Assembly (NCBI RefSeq): GCF_050948175.1
Contig: NC_135200.1
Span: 10,903,001-10,967,000, forward strand
Direction: 5' to 3'
Source of the DNA: Xylocopa sonorina
Taxonomy: Eukaryota; Arthropoda; Insecta; Hymenoptera; Apidae
DNA length: 64,000 bases
Below the pieces are notes generated by a model. That model was given only the letters and a program-made list of their open reading frames with translations. It made no database searches and was not told the origin of the DNA. The translations under genes were made by a program, and so were the position numbers. This document shows positions 15,701 to 29,509 of this stretch, piece after piece (the stretch's first letter is position 1; the number at the start of each line of letters is the position of its first letter).

Positions 15701-17323
15701 AGGCGCACACCACGCTTCGCTCCAAGATGGGACGTCGAATTTACACGGTGATTTTTTCAAATACCATCGTAACGACGAGAAAACGATAAGGGATCCCTTA
15801 AACGTCTCGAATTAAAGTAAACGAGTAAACGAAAAGAGGCGAGGTGACACAATTTCGAAATCCCCGATAATATTCAAGACAACCCTCCGGCTATAATTAA
15901 CCAGAAACATATGTTGCATAATGCGCATTTAAAATACCCGCTACCATTTAGTTACCGCATTACCATACTATCTTGTAACACCGATTTCCATTTTTACTAC
16001 GCTCACTTTTGTTACCCGGTTATTACTAAACACCATCACCATCAGCGTTTCATTATCCCGAATGTAAAAAGCGAATTCGTTCCAGCGGCTGTATCTCCCA
16101 CGAGTAAGAAGTGTGCGTGTGTGCGTGTTTGTGTGTGCGCGCCCGCGCGGCAGAGTGGCCAGAAAAAAGAGCGCAGAAATCAAAGAGCACGCAGCATGAC
16201 CGACGTATATTTATGTGTGTACATACGTCTTTCTGGCCGGGTATCAATTGTGAGCGTGTTTCACCAAAGTAATAAGAAACAGTATCTGTCAGAATCTCCA
16301 TTCCCGGGACAATATTCGTTATTATATTACATCATTGCGTAATCGACGTTTACGGTTTTATGGGACTGGGCTGGCGCGCGAGCGCGCTCCCGCGTCCAGT
16401 AAACTCGAGGAATCGGAGCCGCTCGGACAGTTCCGCGAACCCTCGGATTCCGCCAGATCGCACTGGCAGACATGCTGGCAGCACCAGGATTTCCCGGTAT
16501 TCGTGCAACTTTTAAATGGCGTGTACGTGAAAGGGAAGCAATGAGTGTTCTGCCGATCATCCGAGCCCCGTCCGTCCTCGCGCACCGCGTTCCGCGTCCC
16601 CATCGTCCGAGCCAGATGCCAGGCATCGCTCGAAAATCGATTCGCGTGCCAGTTCGAACCTTTCGAAATTCGCGGCCGATCCAGCGACTGCCGAGTATAA
16701 CAGATTTTTGAATTTCCCTGTTCACCTGCCGCGCGAATAGAGACTTAATCACCTTTCACCGGGTATACCATTCGAGAATGCATCCGATCGAGTGATTTTT
16801 CATTCGTTTTCAAGTAAAATCACTCGAGGAGGAAAATTTCAGCTGAAAACCGGCGAAATGATGGAACGTTTACGGATCGTCGAAGGAAAACCCCCTTCGG
16901 CGAGGGAAGCTCGGACATGGGGTTAAGCCCGTTTCGCATGGAACTGGTTCTAACGGAGTTTTATGCGGCTCGCGGTGGACCAGTTTTGCGGCCGTCAATG
17001 AAGTGCACTGTACACGAGCCGCGAGCGCACTTGAGAGCGGCGAGGAGGGGCCGGTGGCTGCTGCTGCTGCTGCAGCACTCGGTGCACATTGCCCGGTGCA
17101 GAGAGAACCAGTCATTGGCCGATCGGGCAATCGCGTCACGCACCAAAAGAAGACGACCGCCGGTCGCTCGTTTCGCCATGAGTCGATTCGTGCGACGCGA
17201 TCACCCCTTCTCTCCTCTCTAATCCTCCTCGCTCATCCTCCTCTCTTTCCTTATCGTTCCCTATGCAACCATACACGCTCGCGTACGTACGTACACCGAC
17301 ACGTGCGCGTACTCCCCGTTCTG

Positions 17324-17345
17324 TCTCTCTCTCTCTCTCTCTCTC
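17324..17345. repeat. (TC)11 microsatellite
   Basis: Perfect TC run within a pyrimidine-rich region about 17,200-17,480. Confidence 0.95.
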
Positions 17346-20300
17346 AACTCCTCCCCTGCCCCTCTCGCCATCTTTCACTTCTTTTTCTCCGACCGATACG
17401 TCCCTCTCTTTCCACTTTCTGTTTCCGTCCCCGTCCAACTTCCACGGTTCTTTGTCTTTCCCGGTCGCACCGCGGCCGTTCTTCTCTTTTCATCGGTCTC
17501 TCCTCATTGCAAAGTGCCGTAATATTCTCCTGCCGGAGTTATTTTCGTCGCGCTCACCCAACCAGCTCTCCCGAGGCGGCATTGCACGGGTTGCTCTCTG
17601 CGCATTGTCTCGAGGCCCCTGCCGGAGTAACTGGATTTCCAGGCTAGCAAGGCGATCGCCGCCGATACGCTCGATCTTCCCACTTCGCCTTTGTCCAGCC
17701 CCACCATTCCTCCCTTCGCGTAGCCCCAACTACGTCCGTCCCCGTGGACAGTTTTTCTTTTCTAACTGGGTAAACGGGAACGTTCGTCGATCTGCTTTTC
17801 GGGTACCGGTTGATTTACCGGGAGACTGCGAGAATCGACGAATAAAATTCCAAATGATTGCAGACTTTGCGTTGCATCGTAGATTCTATCGAGAATCTAT
17901 TTCGTAGATCATTTGGTGAGCGTGTAGCGTGCGCGCAAGTGTCTAAATAGGAGCAGTAAAAAGTCGCGGAACGAATGCACCTGCGAAGAGTACTTTCGAA
18001 AAAGCATATTGGATCGATGAAGAAGAGGAGAGGCTCTCGAGAAGGCAGAGCGGTCGAAGAGCGGCTCGGTAAACCACAGTGCCGCTTTTAGACTCGTTAA
18101 ATACATCTGCAGATCGTTAATCGGTGTCTGAATGAAAGGAACATCATGATCAACCGAGACACAACCGTGCACTCGTATAATCTCTCTCGTGCGCGCGCTC
18201 CGGGATCGTAACACACCGTTTCGTACGGCGATACGTGTTGCGCTCGGTGCACGCGCGAGCACGTGTGAGTGGCATTCGTTACTTAATGCTTACTTATGTC
18301 GGCGCATTACTCGTTAGTCATTACTCAACCACCCTTACGTCGTTCAGCATGGCACAGCAGCGGTTTTGATATTCACCGGGATCACGCGAGCCGCCGAACC
18401 GAAAATTAAAGACAACGCGCGTCGTTATAACATTGAAAAGTAACCGGTGCCCGCGGAACCGAGGATATTTATTAACCACCGCCCCGCGCCTGCGGATTTT
18501 CAGCGTTACGTTTCAAACAGTATCTCTCCCGCGTTCTTTCGGCTGTTTCGCGTTACGACTTAATTACAGGGGAACGACGCCCGTGGAATTCTCACTCGCG
18601 CGAAATTATCGAACCAGCCGAATATTTCCGTAATAGCAGTTTGTTTTCCTTTTTTTTTTTTCTCATTGCTTTTTCCTCTTCTTTTTCACCACGATGTTCC
18701 GCGTGCACTTTGCATAAATCTTGTCGGTGGAGAGAGAATTTTCTTTTAGGCTCGAGGGAGAGTTTCAGCTTGCCCGGTTGGAAACGGAAGCAACGTCGAA
18801 ATTACGCAGCGGTTTACATACCTGCGCTTATGCATAAACAGCGCAAACGAAACGTGCGAATATTAAGTGACTATACCGTTGCATAACAGGCAGCGACGTC
18901 GACTTTGATAACGATAAAATTCTGGTATCGCGCCGCGTTCGGTCCACAAATGGCGTTCGCTGCAACGATAAACCCTCGAAGCGCGGACAATAATTAATCC
19001 TTAATAAGCGCGGTATTGTATTACCGTCAATTTTCCATAGCTATAGAGATTTCCAATTTATTTCACTGGATACAGGCGAACGATCTCCAATCCAGGCACC
19101 GTAAATCGGTCCTTTCGCTAGTTAATATCGGCAGGAACGTATTATTAAGGATTAAGCGCGTAATTAAGGATTAAGCGGTAGGACGAGACAATTATTAACC
19201 GTGTAACTGGCATGGAGCATAAATCCTTCTTATCTCGTTCAATCAGCCGAGGATGAAAAGAATTAGAGGAGCAACGTTCTATAGATACGGGCAAGAAACT
19301 GGCCGCTACGGAGGATTCGTAAAAACCGCGCAATCATGATTGCTTAGGTCATCCTATCCTTGCGTTTTATTAATTTCCCTCGAACAGACTGGCCACGGGT
19401 CAATCGCGCAATTTCAGTGCTCGCGCGAAGCATGTAGGGCTAATTACGGCCATTAAGCACGGCGAATAGTTAACTTAACTGATTAATTAGAAAGCACGTG
19501 CTTTTTTTATTCTTCCCCCTTCGCTCGAATCGCGCCCGAGTCACGTTCAACAAGATTTCACAGCCGAAGAAGAGACGCCGGATCGATTTCTTTCGATTCG
19601 CGATCGAGATACGCCCGTGATTGGGATTATCTATCCCGATCTGACAGGCTAATCGATATCTCGCTGTCGCGAATTCGCCTTTTCACTGTTCCCTTTACGC
19701 GAAACTCATTTTGGTACGTGCCATTAATAGGACAAAATAATTAACTCCATTTGTCAGGATTTTTGTAATTTCATTACCAAAGCGTTTGACTTTGCCGCTT
19801 CGCTTATATCGTACGTTCTGCTTTACGAAATTAATCACTTCGAATATATTAGTAATTAATATGTAAGGGATAATTATGTAGGATAAATAATTTTTTAATG
19901 GTATGAGTAATGGGAGGACATTTACAGGTTAATTCCCGAAGTGGTGCCATATATCTTCGTAGCCATTATACGACAGCGGTGTCGCACTGGCGATAAATTA
20001 TTTCGTTTTCTGGAAAATTGCAGAATCGCGGGGATCTAAAAAAATACTCGATCGATCCTGCGTCTAATTCGAATCGACGAACCTCGCGATCTCGCATACA
20101 TCTTTTATCAGAACATTTCATCGATATCTTTAGCTCACCGTGTATGAAACCGTGTCGAATGAAAAAAGTACGCGTACACGTATCCCTCGATGCGCGAGAC
20201 ATTCCAACGAAAGTACACAAAGTTGCAGCCGCGATGTCCGTCGCGATGGAATAAATGTAGCGTGATGATATTAAACTGCTCGCATTAATTGCCATTAGAT

Positions 20301-20419
20301 GTGTATCGTAGATAATGTATCTATAACTACTATCTCGTCTATCAAGATATAGAATGTAAGACGAGAGCAAGAGAGAGATAGACAGACCATGTGAGACGTG
20401 TGAGTGTATATGAGAGATG

Positions 20420-20427
20420 AAGAGAGG

Positions 20428-20458
<31 letters not shown>
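20420..20458. repeat. Imperfect GA microsatellite
   Basis: GA tract with a few interruptions (GGGAG, GAAAG). Confidence 0.9.
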
Positions 20459-22830
20459 TGAAGTACGGGAGCGAAGTGTAGCGGTTTCCCTCGAGATTTA
20501 TTGCCCGTGCGCGCAATTTACGCGCGTGTACCCTGAACTGAAATTATGCAAAACAGTCGCGGCCTGACAAGTGGCATTTTTATCGAGAGACCCATTATAA
20601 AATATATCAGGTAAATGTGCAGCGCACACCACCGCGCGAACGCAACGCGCCACATATTATTCGAGGTTTTCGCGTAAAGCCGTGTCGTTTCTTCCTATAG
20701 ATATACGACGGACTCGTGCGAGCAAACCGAACGAGGGGCCTCGAGTCGCTTTAATAAAGTTGTAAATAGCCTTTTTTACAGGTGTCCCCTCGGCTTTAAT
20801 CCTCCTTCGTTAAGCGCCACTGTTTTTCTTCTGGATTCATTCCAGTCCGGTCTCTAGCGACACGCGTGTCCTATTTTTCTTTCGTTCGTTTCTTTTTTCA
20901 TTCGCTCGGAACAAGATCCACCGGCAGGTACGCGCCGCGGGAAAAGTATTTTCGCAGCGAGAAAAAAGAGAGGAATAAAAAAACGGGGAAAGGCGCTTAT
21001 AAATGAAATGTAAATAGGCGGGCATTAATCAACCGTAACAACGCGGGGACACGAGCGCGGAAAACGCTGACCACTTTTCAAGGTCCGGTTTCTTTTCGCC
21101 TCTGCCGCGTAATTTTGTTTGAAAAAGAACAGAAAAACGAAAGAAAGAAACACTCGATTCTGTCGATGTGGAAACGCGCGTGTATTACCGATACAAATGG
21201 ACGCGTTGCGCTATGCCAGGGCCACCTGTTTCAGCATTCTAACAATGTTGCAGCATTAACAGTGGTATAGCGGTCAACAAAGAGGTTAAGCATCGACGTT
21301 CGGAATAATTAAGTTCATTAAAACGTCTCTGCTGGTACGATCGTTCCACCGAGTCGCTTTTGAACGGCGCACGATGAAAAGCTATTGTTTGGCTGCCGAC
21401 AACGGCGAGCATCTCTCCTGGACAATATTTATCGTGGCAACCTTTGCTCCGGAGTGAATTTTATTTTCTCGAATTACGAGCGTCTCACGACGCCAGCGAG
21501 AGAACGCGAGAGAGAAGAGACGACGCGGCATCGCGTACACTTACGCGTGTCTGTCTCGTGTACGTAGATCCGTGGAATTTTGTAGGAAATCGTTACCACG
21601 GAAAATCCTTTTTTTTTACGCTCGCCTCCGTACGTACTCTAAACAAACGATCGAACGGAAAAAAGGAGAGTACGGTTATCGACGGGGCAGACGATAATCG
21701 AGCTGTAATATTTTTCGATCCACACGCGGTTCCGCCGCGCGAACGAGATCGCGTTGAAATGTATTCATCGTACGTGCAAGAATTTATCAGAGCAGAGACG
21801 TGTGTATACGCCTCTTGGAGCGGTCTCGATATCGTTCAGTGTCGTGTAACGTGCACTGTTTACATTTACGTTAACTCCTCTAGAATTGTCGCTCGGGACC
21901 GTACACAAAAAGTGATAACGAAGCAGAACGAAATTTTCGGACGTACATACGAAAGTGTCGACAGTGACTCAGCTAAAGGTCATCGCGCAACATACCATCA
22001 TCACCGCGCCACGTGCGAATTCGGAAAGAAATTCATTATTCCTAGAATCCTCCTCGACGGGCAAGGAATCGGTCGGCCCGAGAGCTCGAAAGCGTGAACC
22101 GAGAATATAATACACGTTGTGCGCGGTGACGAGGCAAGGGTGTTGAAACGAGGAAAGCAGCGATGGAAATTTTCCTCTACGTTCTCTCTTATCTGCTCGT
22201 TAAGTAAACTGTTAACGGTTAGAATACGGTGGACCGCGAGATACATCAGCGGCGTTGTCGCTCTAGTAATTTCTCGGGATTTGCGGCATCGCCGCTGCCG
22301 CAGCTCGACTCCGTTTGCTTTTATACGTCAGAGATTCGTGTATCAGAGAGCCAGGCGACGAAAATACGTCGCTTTGATACGTCGATTACCGAGTGCAAAA
22401 ACACGAGACCTTTTCGCCTACCAATCGAGCGACACGCGTGTATTTCCAAAACATTTTTCCAGGCCAACGTTTTACCGCTAGTTATTGCGATTAATCACCA
22501 GCAGCACGCGTAAATATCACGGCTAACACACGAGTAGGCCGACCACAGTCCCCGTCTAACGTGGTCACGGGATTTAATTCGTTATCTCGTTTCCTAAATG
22601 CAAGACGCAGAAGTGGCGCGTCAACGCGATGTATACACGTTGTTCCGGAAATACATGGCGGGGCTCCGCGAGTACAAAGAAATCAGAGATTTCCATCACA
22701 AGGCGCGTGTGTCACGCGACACGAAAATTCGTTGTCGCGGTTACGCGTCCTCGTCGCGTTGCTGTCGCGATGCACTTTACCCGCGGCGGCACTTTATCAT
22801 GTGGAGCTTTCACGCGGCGGTCCATCTTTG

Positions 22831-22853
22831 TCTCTCTCTCTCTCTCTCTCTCT
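22831..22853. repeat. (TC)11 microsatellite
   Basis: Perfect TC run, 1.3 kb upstream of the candidate plus-strand promoter. Confidence 0.95.
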
Positions 22854-23337
22854 ACCGCGAGAACGTTCTTCCTGCGTATACGTAACAGATTTGACACACG
22901 CCCTTCTTATCGCGAAGGAATCGACCTTACCGCCCGACTAACAGATCCATCATATCGTACACGCGTATACGCGTATCACAAGTATGTACAATCTTCGATC
23001 AGGCATCGGTCCGTTGCACGCGCGCGTCTATAGATCGAGTGACACTCGGGAATTTTTGTCAGTGGAATTTCCTCTGGGCAGCTGGCGCTCATCCAATCGT
23101 TTACTCTAGCGAATGCCTGCTAGAAAACGTCCTATTCGCTCGCGTGTACACACCGCACCACTATTCCCGCCGGTTCGCTCTTTCTCTCTTCCTCTGCTCG
23201 CAGGGTGAGAGAAAGAACGAGTACGCGGCGTGTACGTGTGTACGTGTCGATCGACGACGCTTGGTGCAATGGAGGGAAAGGGAGAGAACGAATCGCGAAG
23301 AAGGAAGAGGGAGAGGAGAGAAGAAAGTGAGGAGAGA

Positions 23338-23344
<7 letters not shown>

Positions 23345-23387
<43 letters not shown>
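23345..23387. repeat. Long (AG)n microsatellite, about 21 units
   Basis: The longest dinucleotide run in the window, inside a purine-rich stretch from about 23,270 to 23,415. It creates spurious Arg/Glu and Leu/Ser open frames. Confidence 0.95.
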
Positions 23388-23390
<3 letters not shown>

Positions 23391-24140
23391 ATGAAAGAAA
23401 GAAGAGGCGGATGGGGAGTCTTTACACGGGGCGCACACGGTTCTCTGTTACCTGCGACTCGTGGCCGTGTCCAGCATGGTAATCCAATCCCTCGGATGGG
23501 GGGCTACCTCGTCATCCCTGCGGGTCTCTCGTTGACCAATCGCGAAAAGTCGAGGAACTTCACTTAACAGCTATTTCCGTCCTTTATCGGGCACTGCTCG
23601 TTGGAAATAAAATCACTCCACTCGCGCGGCTGGCCGCGGGCTCGTCTACGTATATCGAGGGAACGCGGAAGGACGCCCTTACTGGCGCGAACACGACGCA
23701 CTGCTATCCGCCAAGTTTCTTTTCTTTCTCGTCCTTATCCTCCTCTTCTGGCGGAGGATGAACGCGCGAATACGTGCACTGTCCGCGGGAAAGGACACGC
23801 GCGAGCACCACCGCGGTCTATCGTATACTATGCGCGATGCACGATCGGTTCGGCCCGAGTCGTGGGTTCAGTTTGCCGAAGACGAAACACCGTACCGCCG
23901 AGAACGACCGATCGTCGTACCCTTGCTAACAACCGTACGCAAGCAGAGGCCGCAATATACTGAACGAACACATGATTCCGTGGAGGGCTAGTGCTGGTGC
24001 GCGACGGCCAGGTGGCGGCACTCGAGCGGCGCTCCGATCGAGATCGGCCACACACGGGAATCTTCGAAAAGGTCGAGAACAATTTTCGCTCCTCTCCGTG
24101 GAAATTGCCGTGAAATCGGCGTGAATAAGAGCCGCGCGAG

Positions 24141-24273
24141 TCAGTGCAAGTGCGCGCCCGATACGTGTCCCGGAATTTCGTAGCCTTCGGAACCGGGAGT
24201 CAATGGAACGAGCTCGACCGGCCGGTCTCGAACAACCGCCAAGGACGCGCGCCACCAACGAATCTGGATTAAT
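24141..24273 (+). promoter_or_regulatory. Candidate promoter and non-coding first exon, plus strand
   Basis: A TCAGTG initiator-like hexamer at 24141-24146 is followed by CpG-rich leader-like DNA and then a strong donor (AAT|GTAAGTTTTTACC) after 24273. Long GA/CT tracts lie 0.75-1.3 kb upstream (22,831-22,853 and 23,345-23,387), a common feature of insect promoters. I could not find a convincing coding exon for this transcript downstream in the window. Confidence 0.25.
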
Positions 24274-27200
24274 GTAAGTTTTTACCTATTACACTCGATT
24301 ATTTATACGCGTCTCGATGTTACTCTCTAGCGAATTCGTGGAATTCCAATCTGTTTACGTTCGATGTTGACTCGCTTTCTGAAACGAGTTCAATGGTAAC
24401 TCCAGCTATTTACTTGTGGCGGGAAAAGATGTGTACCGTTAAATAGATGTCTCTTGCGTTAACAAAGACTCCATCTTTTTTTTTTGCGTATAGGAAGAAA
24501 ACATTTTTGAAGTTTTACACATTTCTTTCCGTTTATTCGCGAGACGATGACGACGTGTCATTCTACAGAAATTTTATGTCGATTCTAAGAAAGAGAATGT
24601 TTCTCTTCCAAAAAGTAGCAGAGTATAGAAGAAATCTCACGTGCTCGCGTAAAAATGGAGGCGGCATGTTTCATTGGCGATATCTAGTTAGCGACTAAAA
24701 TGCCAGGTCAAAAGAATTGTATCGCAAACAAGTTTGAGTGACGACACGAGGTACAGAGAGTAGAATTTCGTCATGTTTTCGACAGCGGGGACAAGTTCAG
24801 GATATTTTTAGAAAGTCAAAAGTTTGCTTTTATCACCGCCACGCGGTTATCGCTCCTTTTTGCCATTCTGCATTTTTACGCACTTGCGAGTCTTTCTTTT
24901 TTACTCGTAAAACGTTTTCGAATGAAATAAAACCGATTAATCAAAGGCCAGAAGGAAGAATTATAATATACGCGTTTAGATTCCCATTCAGCTTTACGAG
25001 TCGTCGTTTAACCGTCTTAAAATAACTCGTTCGTCCGAGCGAACGTCGCGTTATCGCTCGATTACGGTTTTTCTAATTTCGACTAGAATTTTTACGACAA
25101 AATTACCGACTTATCGTCCGACAGCTAATTCCACTCGAAACTTGGGGCGCGAGAGCACGTGGCGGGCGACAGGTTGCGACAAATAACGCGTCGGAGATGT
25201 CGTTTACCCCGTAATTGTTTGCAAATCCGGTTGATGTAATCTTGTTTAGAAATCAGGCAGCTAAGAGGCCTAACGGTATTCGCTTATTTCCAACGATACG
25301 TTGCTTTCTGGTTATGTATGCGCAGTAATCGCGATTGATAGTGAAAGCCGCGCGTTTTATCAGCGAGGAATGCATACCTGAACGAGCGATCGAGGTGGAA
25401 GCAATCGTTCGCGCGGCTATACTAATTTGCCCGCTTTTTTTTTCGTTCCGATTTTTAGAAACGCGGAGACGTTAACGTTGTATCGCTCGCCGGCTAGTTG
25501 GCCGGCGTAATTTTCCGCGAATTATACACTGCTACACATAGGCACGCGAAATTTCAATGAGCAAGTGCAGACCGGGACCACGCAAACGTACGATTATTCG
25601 CGGCTAATGTAGGATGTAATAGCGCGCGGCACGGCGTAACAGACGAACGCGAATGCCTTTATTATGCGCGTGTGCACTGTTTAATGCACGTGTTCCACGG
25701 TGTGCGCACGTAAAATAGGAACGGATAATGCGAGGCGATTACGTTCCGGAGAAAGTAGCGAGTCCCGATAAAGGCGGAATCAAAACACGAAGGATACCAT
25801 CGGCTAGCACGTCGTCACCGTATAAAGTCGAATCGAATTTCTATAAATCGGATGTCATCCCGACTCGGCGAGAGCCACGGTTCTGTTCAATTTTTCTTCT
25901 CGAAACGATCTCGAGGCGAGCTCGAAGAGCGAAAGACGGCCGCGCTTCCTTTCACGGAGCGCCTGTACCGTCCCCCTATCTCGTTCAATTAATTTCTCGA
26001 TCGTGTTCGTTTGTACCTCTCTTCCTCCCGCTATCTTCCTATAAATTTTCCAACGTCCCGCCGTCACACTTTCCGCCACTCGCGATAAAATTCCTGCGGC
26101 TCGATTTTCGGCGGCGCGTCCGCCGGTGCGCTCGAAACGCCCTCCTCCCAGGCCCGAGATTCCTTCGCGGCGGCCGTTCTTGGCTTGACAGGCCGGGGAT
26201 CGAACTATTCGGAAAGCAGAAACATCAATTCACCGCGGGCGTGTGTACATAACCACAGTTAGCAACAGTGACGTAGGGACGACAGTGCAGAAGCGGCGAT
26301 TGGCTGCTAAAACAGTTGCTATCTTATCATTTTCCCCGTGAGTGTCAACACTTGGCCTGTTCATCGCTTACTATATTGGCCTGCACCGAGAGTGTACGTA
26401 CGCGAACGTAAGCGCGCGCGTTACTCTTGCTGCCCGTGTCGCTCGCGATATTTTCTTCTTCTTTTTCTTTCCTTTTCTTTGCGATCCGAATCCGATTGTA
26501 AACGCGAGTCCGTCTCGAGGTTTACCCTCCTCGACGCCTTATCGAAAATAGCATGTCGATCGACGATAGGCATCGGCCGTATGGAAACACCGGCCACTTA
26601 ATTACGAGCACATTATCGAAGTAGGCATCTGCTCGGTGCTCGTAACCACGGTCTCTTTCTTCTTCGATCGGCTCCGATCGTCTTCGATTCCGTTGACCGT
26701 CGAGCGTGTTTCCTTATTCGAGTTAATCCGACGGCGGTTGTAAAAATTTATTATATTATGGATGAACGATCTCGTACGTTTTACTTAATTATACTCGCGG
26801 ACGTACTTTGATTAACGACTCGTTACATACCCCGAGCGCTCGTTAAAGCGCGCAATTATTGCGAATTATTTTTATTTCCATTCGAGTAGTCCACGGGTGG
26901 TTAATTGAAATGATGTATTCGTTAGAATTGAAATGGTAACGTCTGGGATCGCTGGAAATGTGATTTAACGGGTTTTAATTGGAGATACGCGTTACGAATC
27001 AGTGCGCAACAAATCGGACGTTTTCCACGCGAACGTTCCTCGTTGGTGGTACAATGCAGCCCGTTCGAACCTCGTTGTACCAGTTTCGTTGATATCTCGG
27101 ATAATTTCGCGATCATAGGGAAGAGATTTATCGGGGAAAAGGCACGCGAGGCATTCGAGCCGCGGCTGCGCGGCTCGCCGCGAATCGTGTCGATGGAAAT

Positions 27201-29482
27201 CAGGCTAAATGACAACGAGCGTAGCGTCACGATCGAACGTGTCGAACCGCGACGAGTTTATTTTCAGCTCGGTCTAAGCTCGCGCATATCTTATGTAAAG
27301 TAACCGCGTGTGTGCGCGGACAACAGGTCGTTTGTGCCGCAGGTGCGGAGCGTTATGGAAAGATGCAGCTCGCGACCGCTTACGAGCCTACGCGTGCAAT
27401 GGGACCAACTAAATCGTTTCGTGTCACAAATTTTCTATTTTTCGAGGACCATGGACCGTCCCTGTTCTTTAAGTCAACTGTGAAAAAAAGGCAATCACTA
27501 AGCGGTGATTTTGCTTGGAAATAATTTCTTTTCCAGCCGGTTGTCGCGAACCACCACTTCTCCTCTCCCAACCTTTTCATCTTTCGCACGCGTATACGCG
27601 TGCAACAACAACTACGATCTAATTGCCGGCAATCGCGCCGCTCCTTTTCATTCGAGGCTGACGACGACGACGACGATGAACCGCGTAGATTAGCATTCTC
27701 CTATCGAAATTTTTCCAGCTACGTACGTATTGTTCTACGGCGGATGAAGATAATTCCGAGTCTATAAATAGAGACGCGGCTGGCAGAAGGAGAACCTAAT
27801 AAAAGTAGTGGCTCTCCGTAGAGATCGTTCGCGTTCGAGCGTGAAGTCGAAATAATACAGTGTCGCCTGGCCCGATTAATATTAAACGAAAGTACGGCCG
27901 GGTGGAACGCGCGGAATTATTGAGAGAATTAGGCGCGAGATTTGCATATCTTAATAAGAAGACGGACAAGGTCTATCGCGGGGCGAAGGAGGGGAGGGGG
28001 ATCCTTTTTCTCTTCAGTTTACTCGGCCATTAGCAGTAACTGGTTGAAGAGTAATTGTACTCGTCACTTGTGGCCCGCCGCTAACGACGGATCATTTGCA
28101 ACATCGCTCGGTCCCCGACGCCAACGTTCAACAACAACTCTCGTTCTCAGGAGGCAGATACACCATTTGAAAATTGCGGCGCCGCTTGCAACCTGTATAA
28201 ACAATCGGCCATTACGCACCGTTATACGATAATCGTGGTTGACGTCAAATATTAAATGATTTCGCTGCGTGAATCAGGCTGTTTAAATTGTCCGGCTTGA
28301 TTGAATGATGGCCGCTCCTCTAAGTTGGCCGACAACCACTTCACCGTAAATAAGATGGTACCCCATTCTGTGTAGAAGAGTCGCCTCGTTATACAGGGTG
28401 TTCGGTTCTTAACCGCGCGCAGTTTTCCACGCCTCGATCTCTTTTATCGACACACGCGACAGCCACCGGTGCACCCGTCTCATCGAATCGTGGACGACGA
28501 GTTTCGTTCGCTCGACGGGTCAATTCCTGCGCGGGCTTCGAAATCGTCGCCGTTGTTTCGTGTCCGCGTCGAGTTTGCGCGCCGGCCAGATACCGGATAG
28601 TAAATTGCGCAATAAATTCAGGAGTCATTCTAGTATTTGCACGAGCGTTTCGCACTTAAGCCGCGGAGTCTGAACCACGGCGTACACGGGATCACGTGCT
28701 CCCACGGAGACGCGCGTAACGAGACGTGCAAATTAAAGTAACGAAGAGTTTAGTTAGCCGTCGTGCCGTCGACGGGGTTTAGTTATAGTTTTCGTGATCG
28801 ACCGGCACGACCTAGCCGGCGATCGGCTCGATATAAATAAACGTAACAGTAGATCGGCCATTAGACGTCCGAGGAAGGAACGCGTATCGAAATGCCGTTC
28901 CCCGTAATCGAAATCGCGGCTTTCCAATGCCGCTGACCCCTTAACTGTACGCGCATCAAAACAAACTTCTTCGGGAGAGATCCGCGGCGCGTTATCAGAG
29001 ATATCCCCGACGCGAAACGCGAACGACGTGCCATTACGAGGCGGTTAACATTATCCCTGAGAGGCTGCAACTGGACTTTCATCGACGCGATCGTTACGAG
29101 CGTGCGGCGTGCACCACTTCTCTCGGCCGCCGCCGGCGTACCATCGGCCGACATTGTACGATTAATTGGAAACGCAACGTACAATTAATTGGCGATTTTA
29201 TAATCGCGAGTGCGCGGGTTTTCTTCGTTCCCAGTTCAGACGTGATCGACGTTGATCGATTTTTGCCAATTTTTCACGACCATCCCAAGCGTGCGGCGGC
29301 AGATAACAGGGACGTGGCCAGAACGCGTTCAATTAATTCCTTCCATATTAATAATTTAATGGATCTCTGTGTGTGCGTTATCGCCACCGTTCCATCACGC
29401 GTCGTGCTCGTGTGCTCGGTGGACGCTCCCGATGCCATTGCACTTGCGTGCAACAACGAGAATTCCGTCTGATGCGGTTCCA
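24274..29482. other. No gene supported; some exon-like signals
   Basis: A strong plus-strand acceptor at 27,536 (TTTCTTTTCCAG) is followed by a frame that stays open to about 27,765, but the translation is low-complexity (an acidic run from a GAC repeat) and unrecognised. An 18-bp perfect palindrome lies at 27,586-27,603. Confidence 0.45.
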
Positions 29483-29509
29483 TTTTTTTTTTTTTTTTTT
29501 TTTTTTTTT
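29483..29509. repeat. Poly-T tract, 27 bases
   Basis: An uninterrupted run of 27 T. It lies beyond the candidate polyadenylation signal of the cyclase gene, where it reads as poly-A in the gene's direction. No retroposed body is seen next to it. Confidence 0.9.

Larger units (their letters stand above)
7289..24140. other. Intergenic or intronic DNA, no gene seen
   Basis: CpG-rich with many GA/CT and poly-pyrimidine tracts. The longest open frames (minus 14,977-15,585; plus 17,003-17,647 and 17,263-17,907; plus 21,444-22,097) are Arg/Ser/Lys/Glu-rich translations of low-complexity DNA and overlap one another. Three GGATTA/TAATCC sites lie at 18,995-19,173. Confidence 0.5.

Noticed and set aside
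17003..17907. Two overlapping 214-codon open frames on the plus strand
   Set aside because: They lie in a pyrimidine-rich, TC-repeat region in two frames of the same strand, with Ser/Leu/Arg/Pro-rich low-complexity translations and no domain.
21444..22097. 217-codon open frame on the plus strand
   Set aside because: No domain, signal or similarity recognised; its composition matches the surrounding non-coding DNA.
27522..27765. Strong acceptor followed by about 75 open codons on the plus strand
   Set aside because: The translation is low-complexity (poly-Asp from a GAC repeat, Arg/Gln runs) and no donor, partner exon or homologue was recognised.
29483..29509. Poly-T tract as the tail of a retroposed element
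   Set aside because: No element body or target-site duplication is visible next to it; a simple homopolymer is sufficient.
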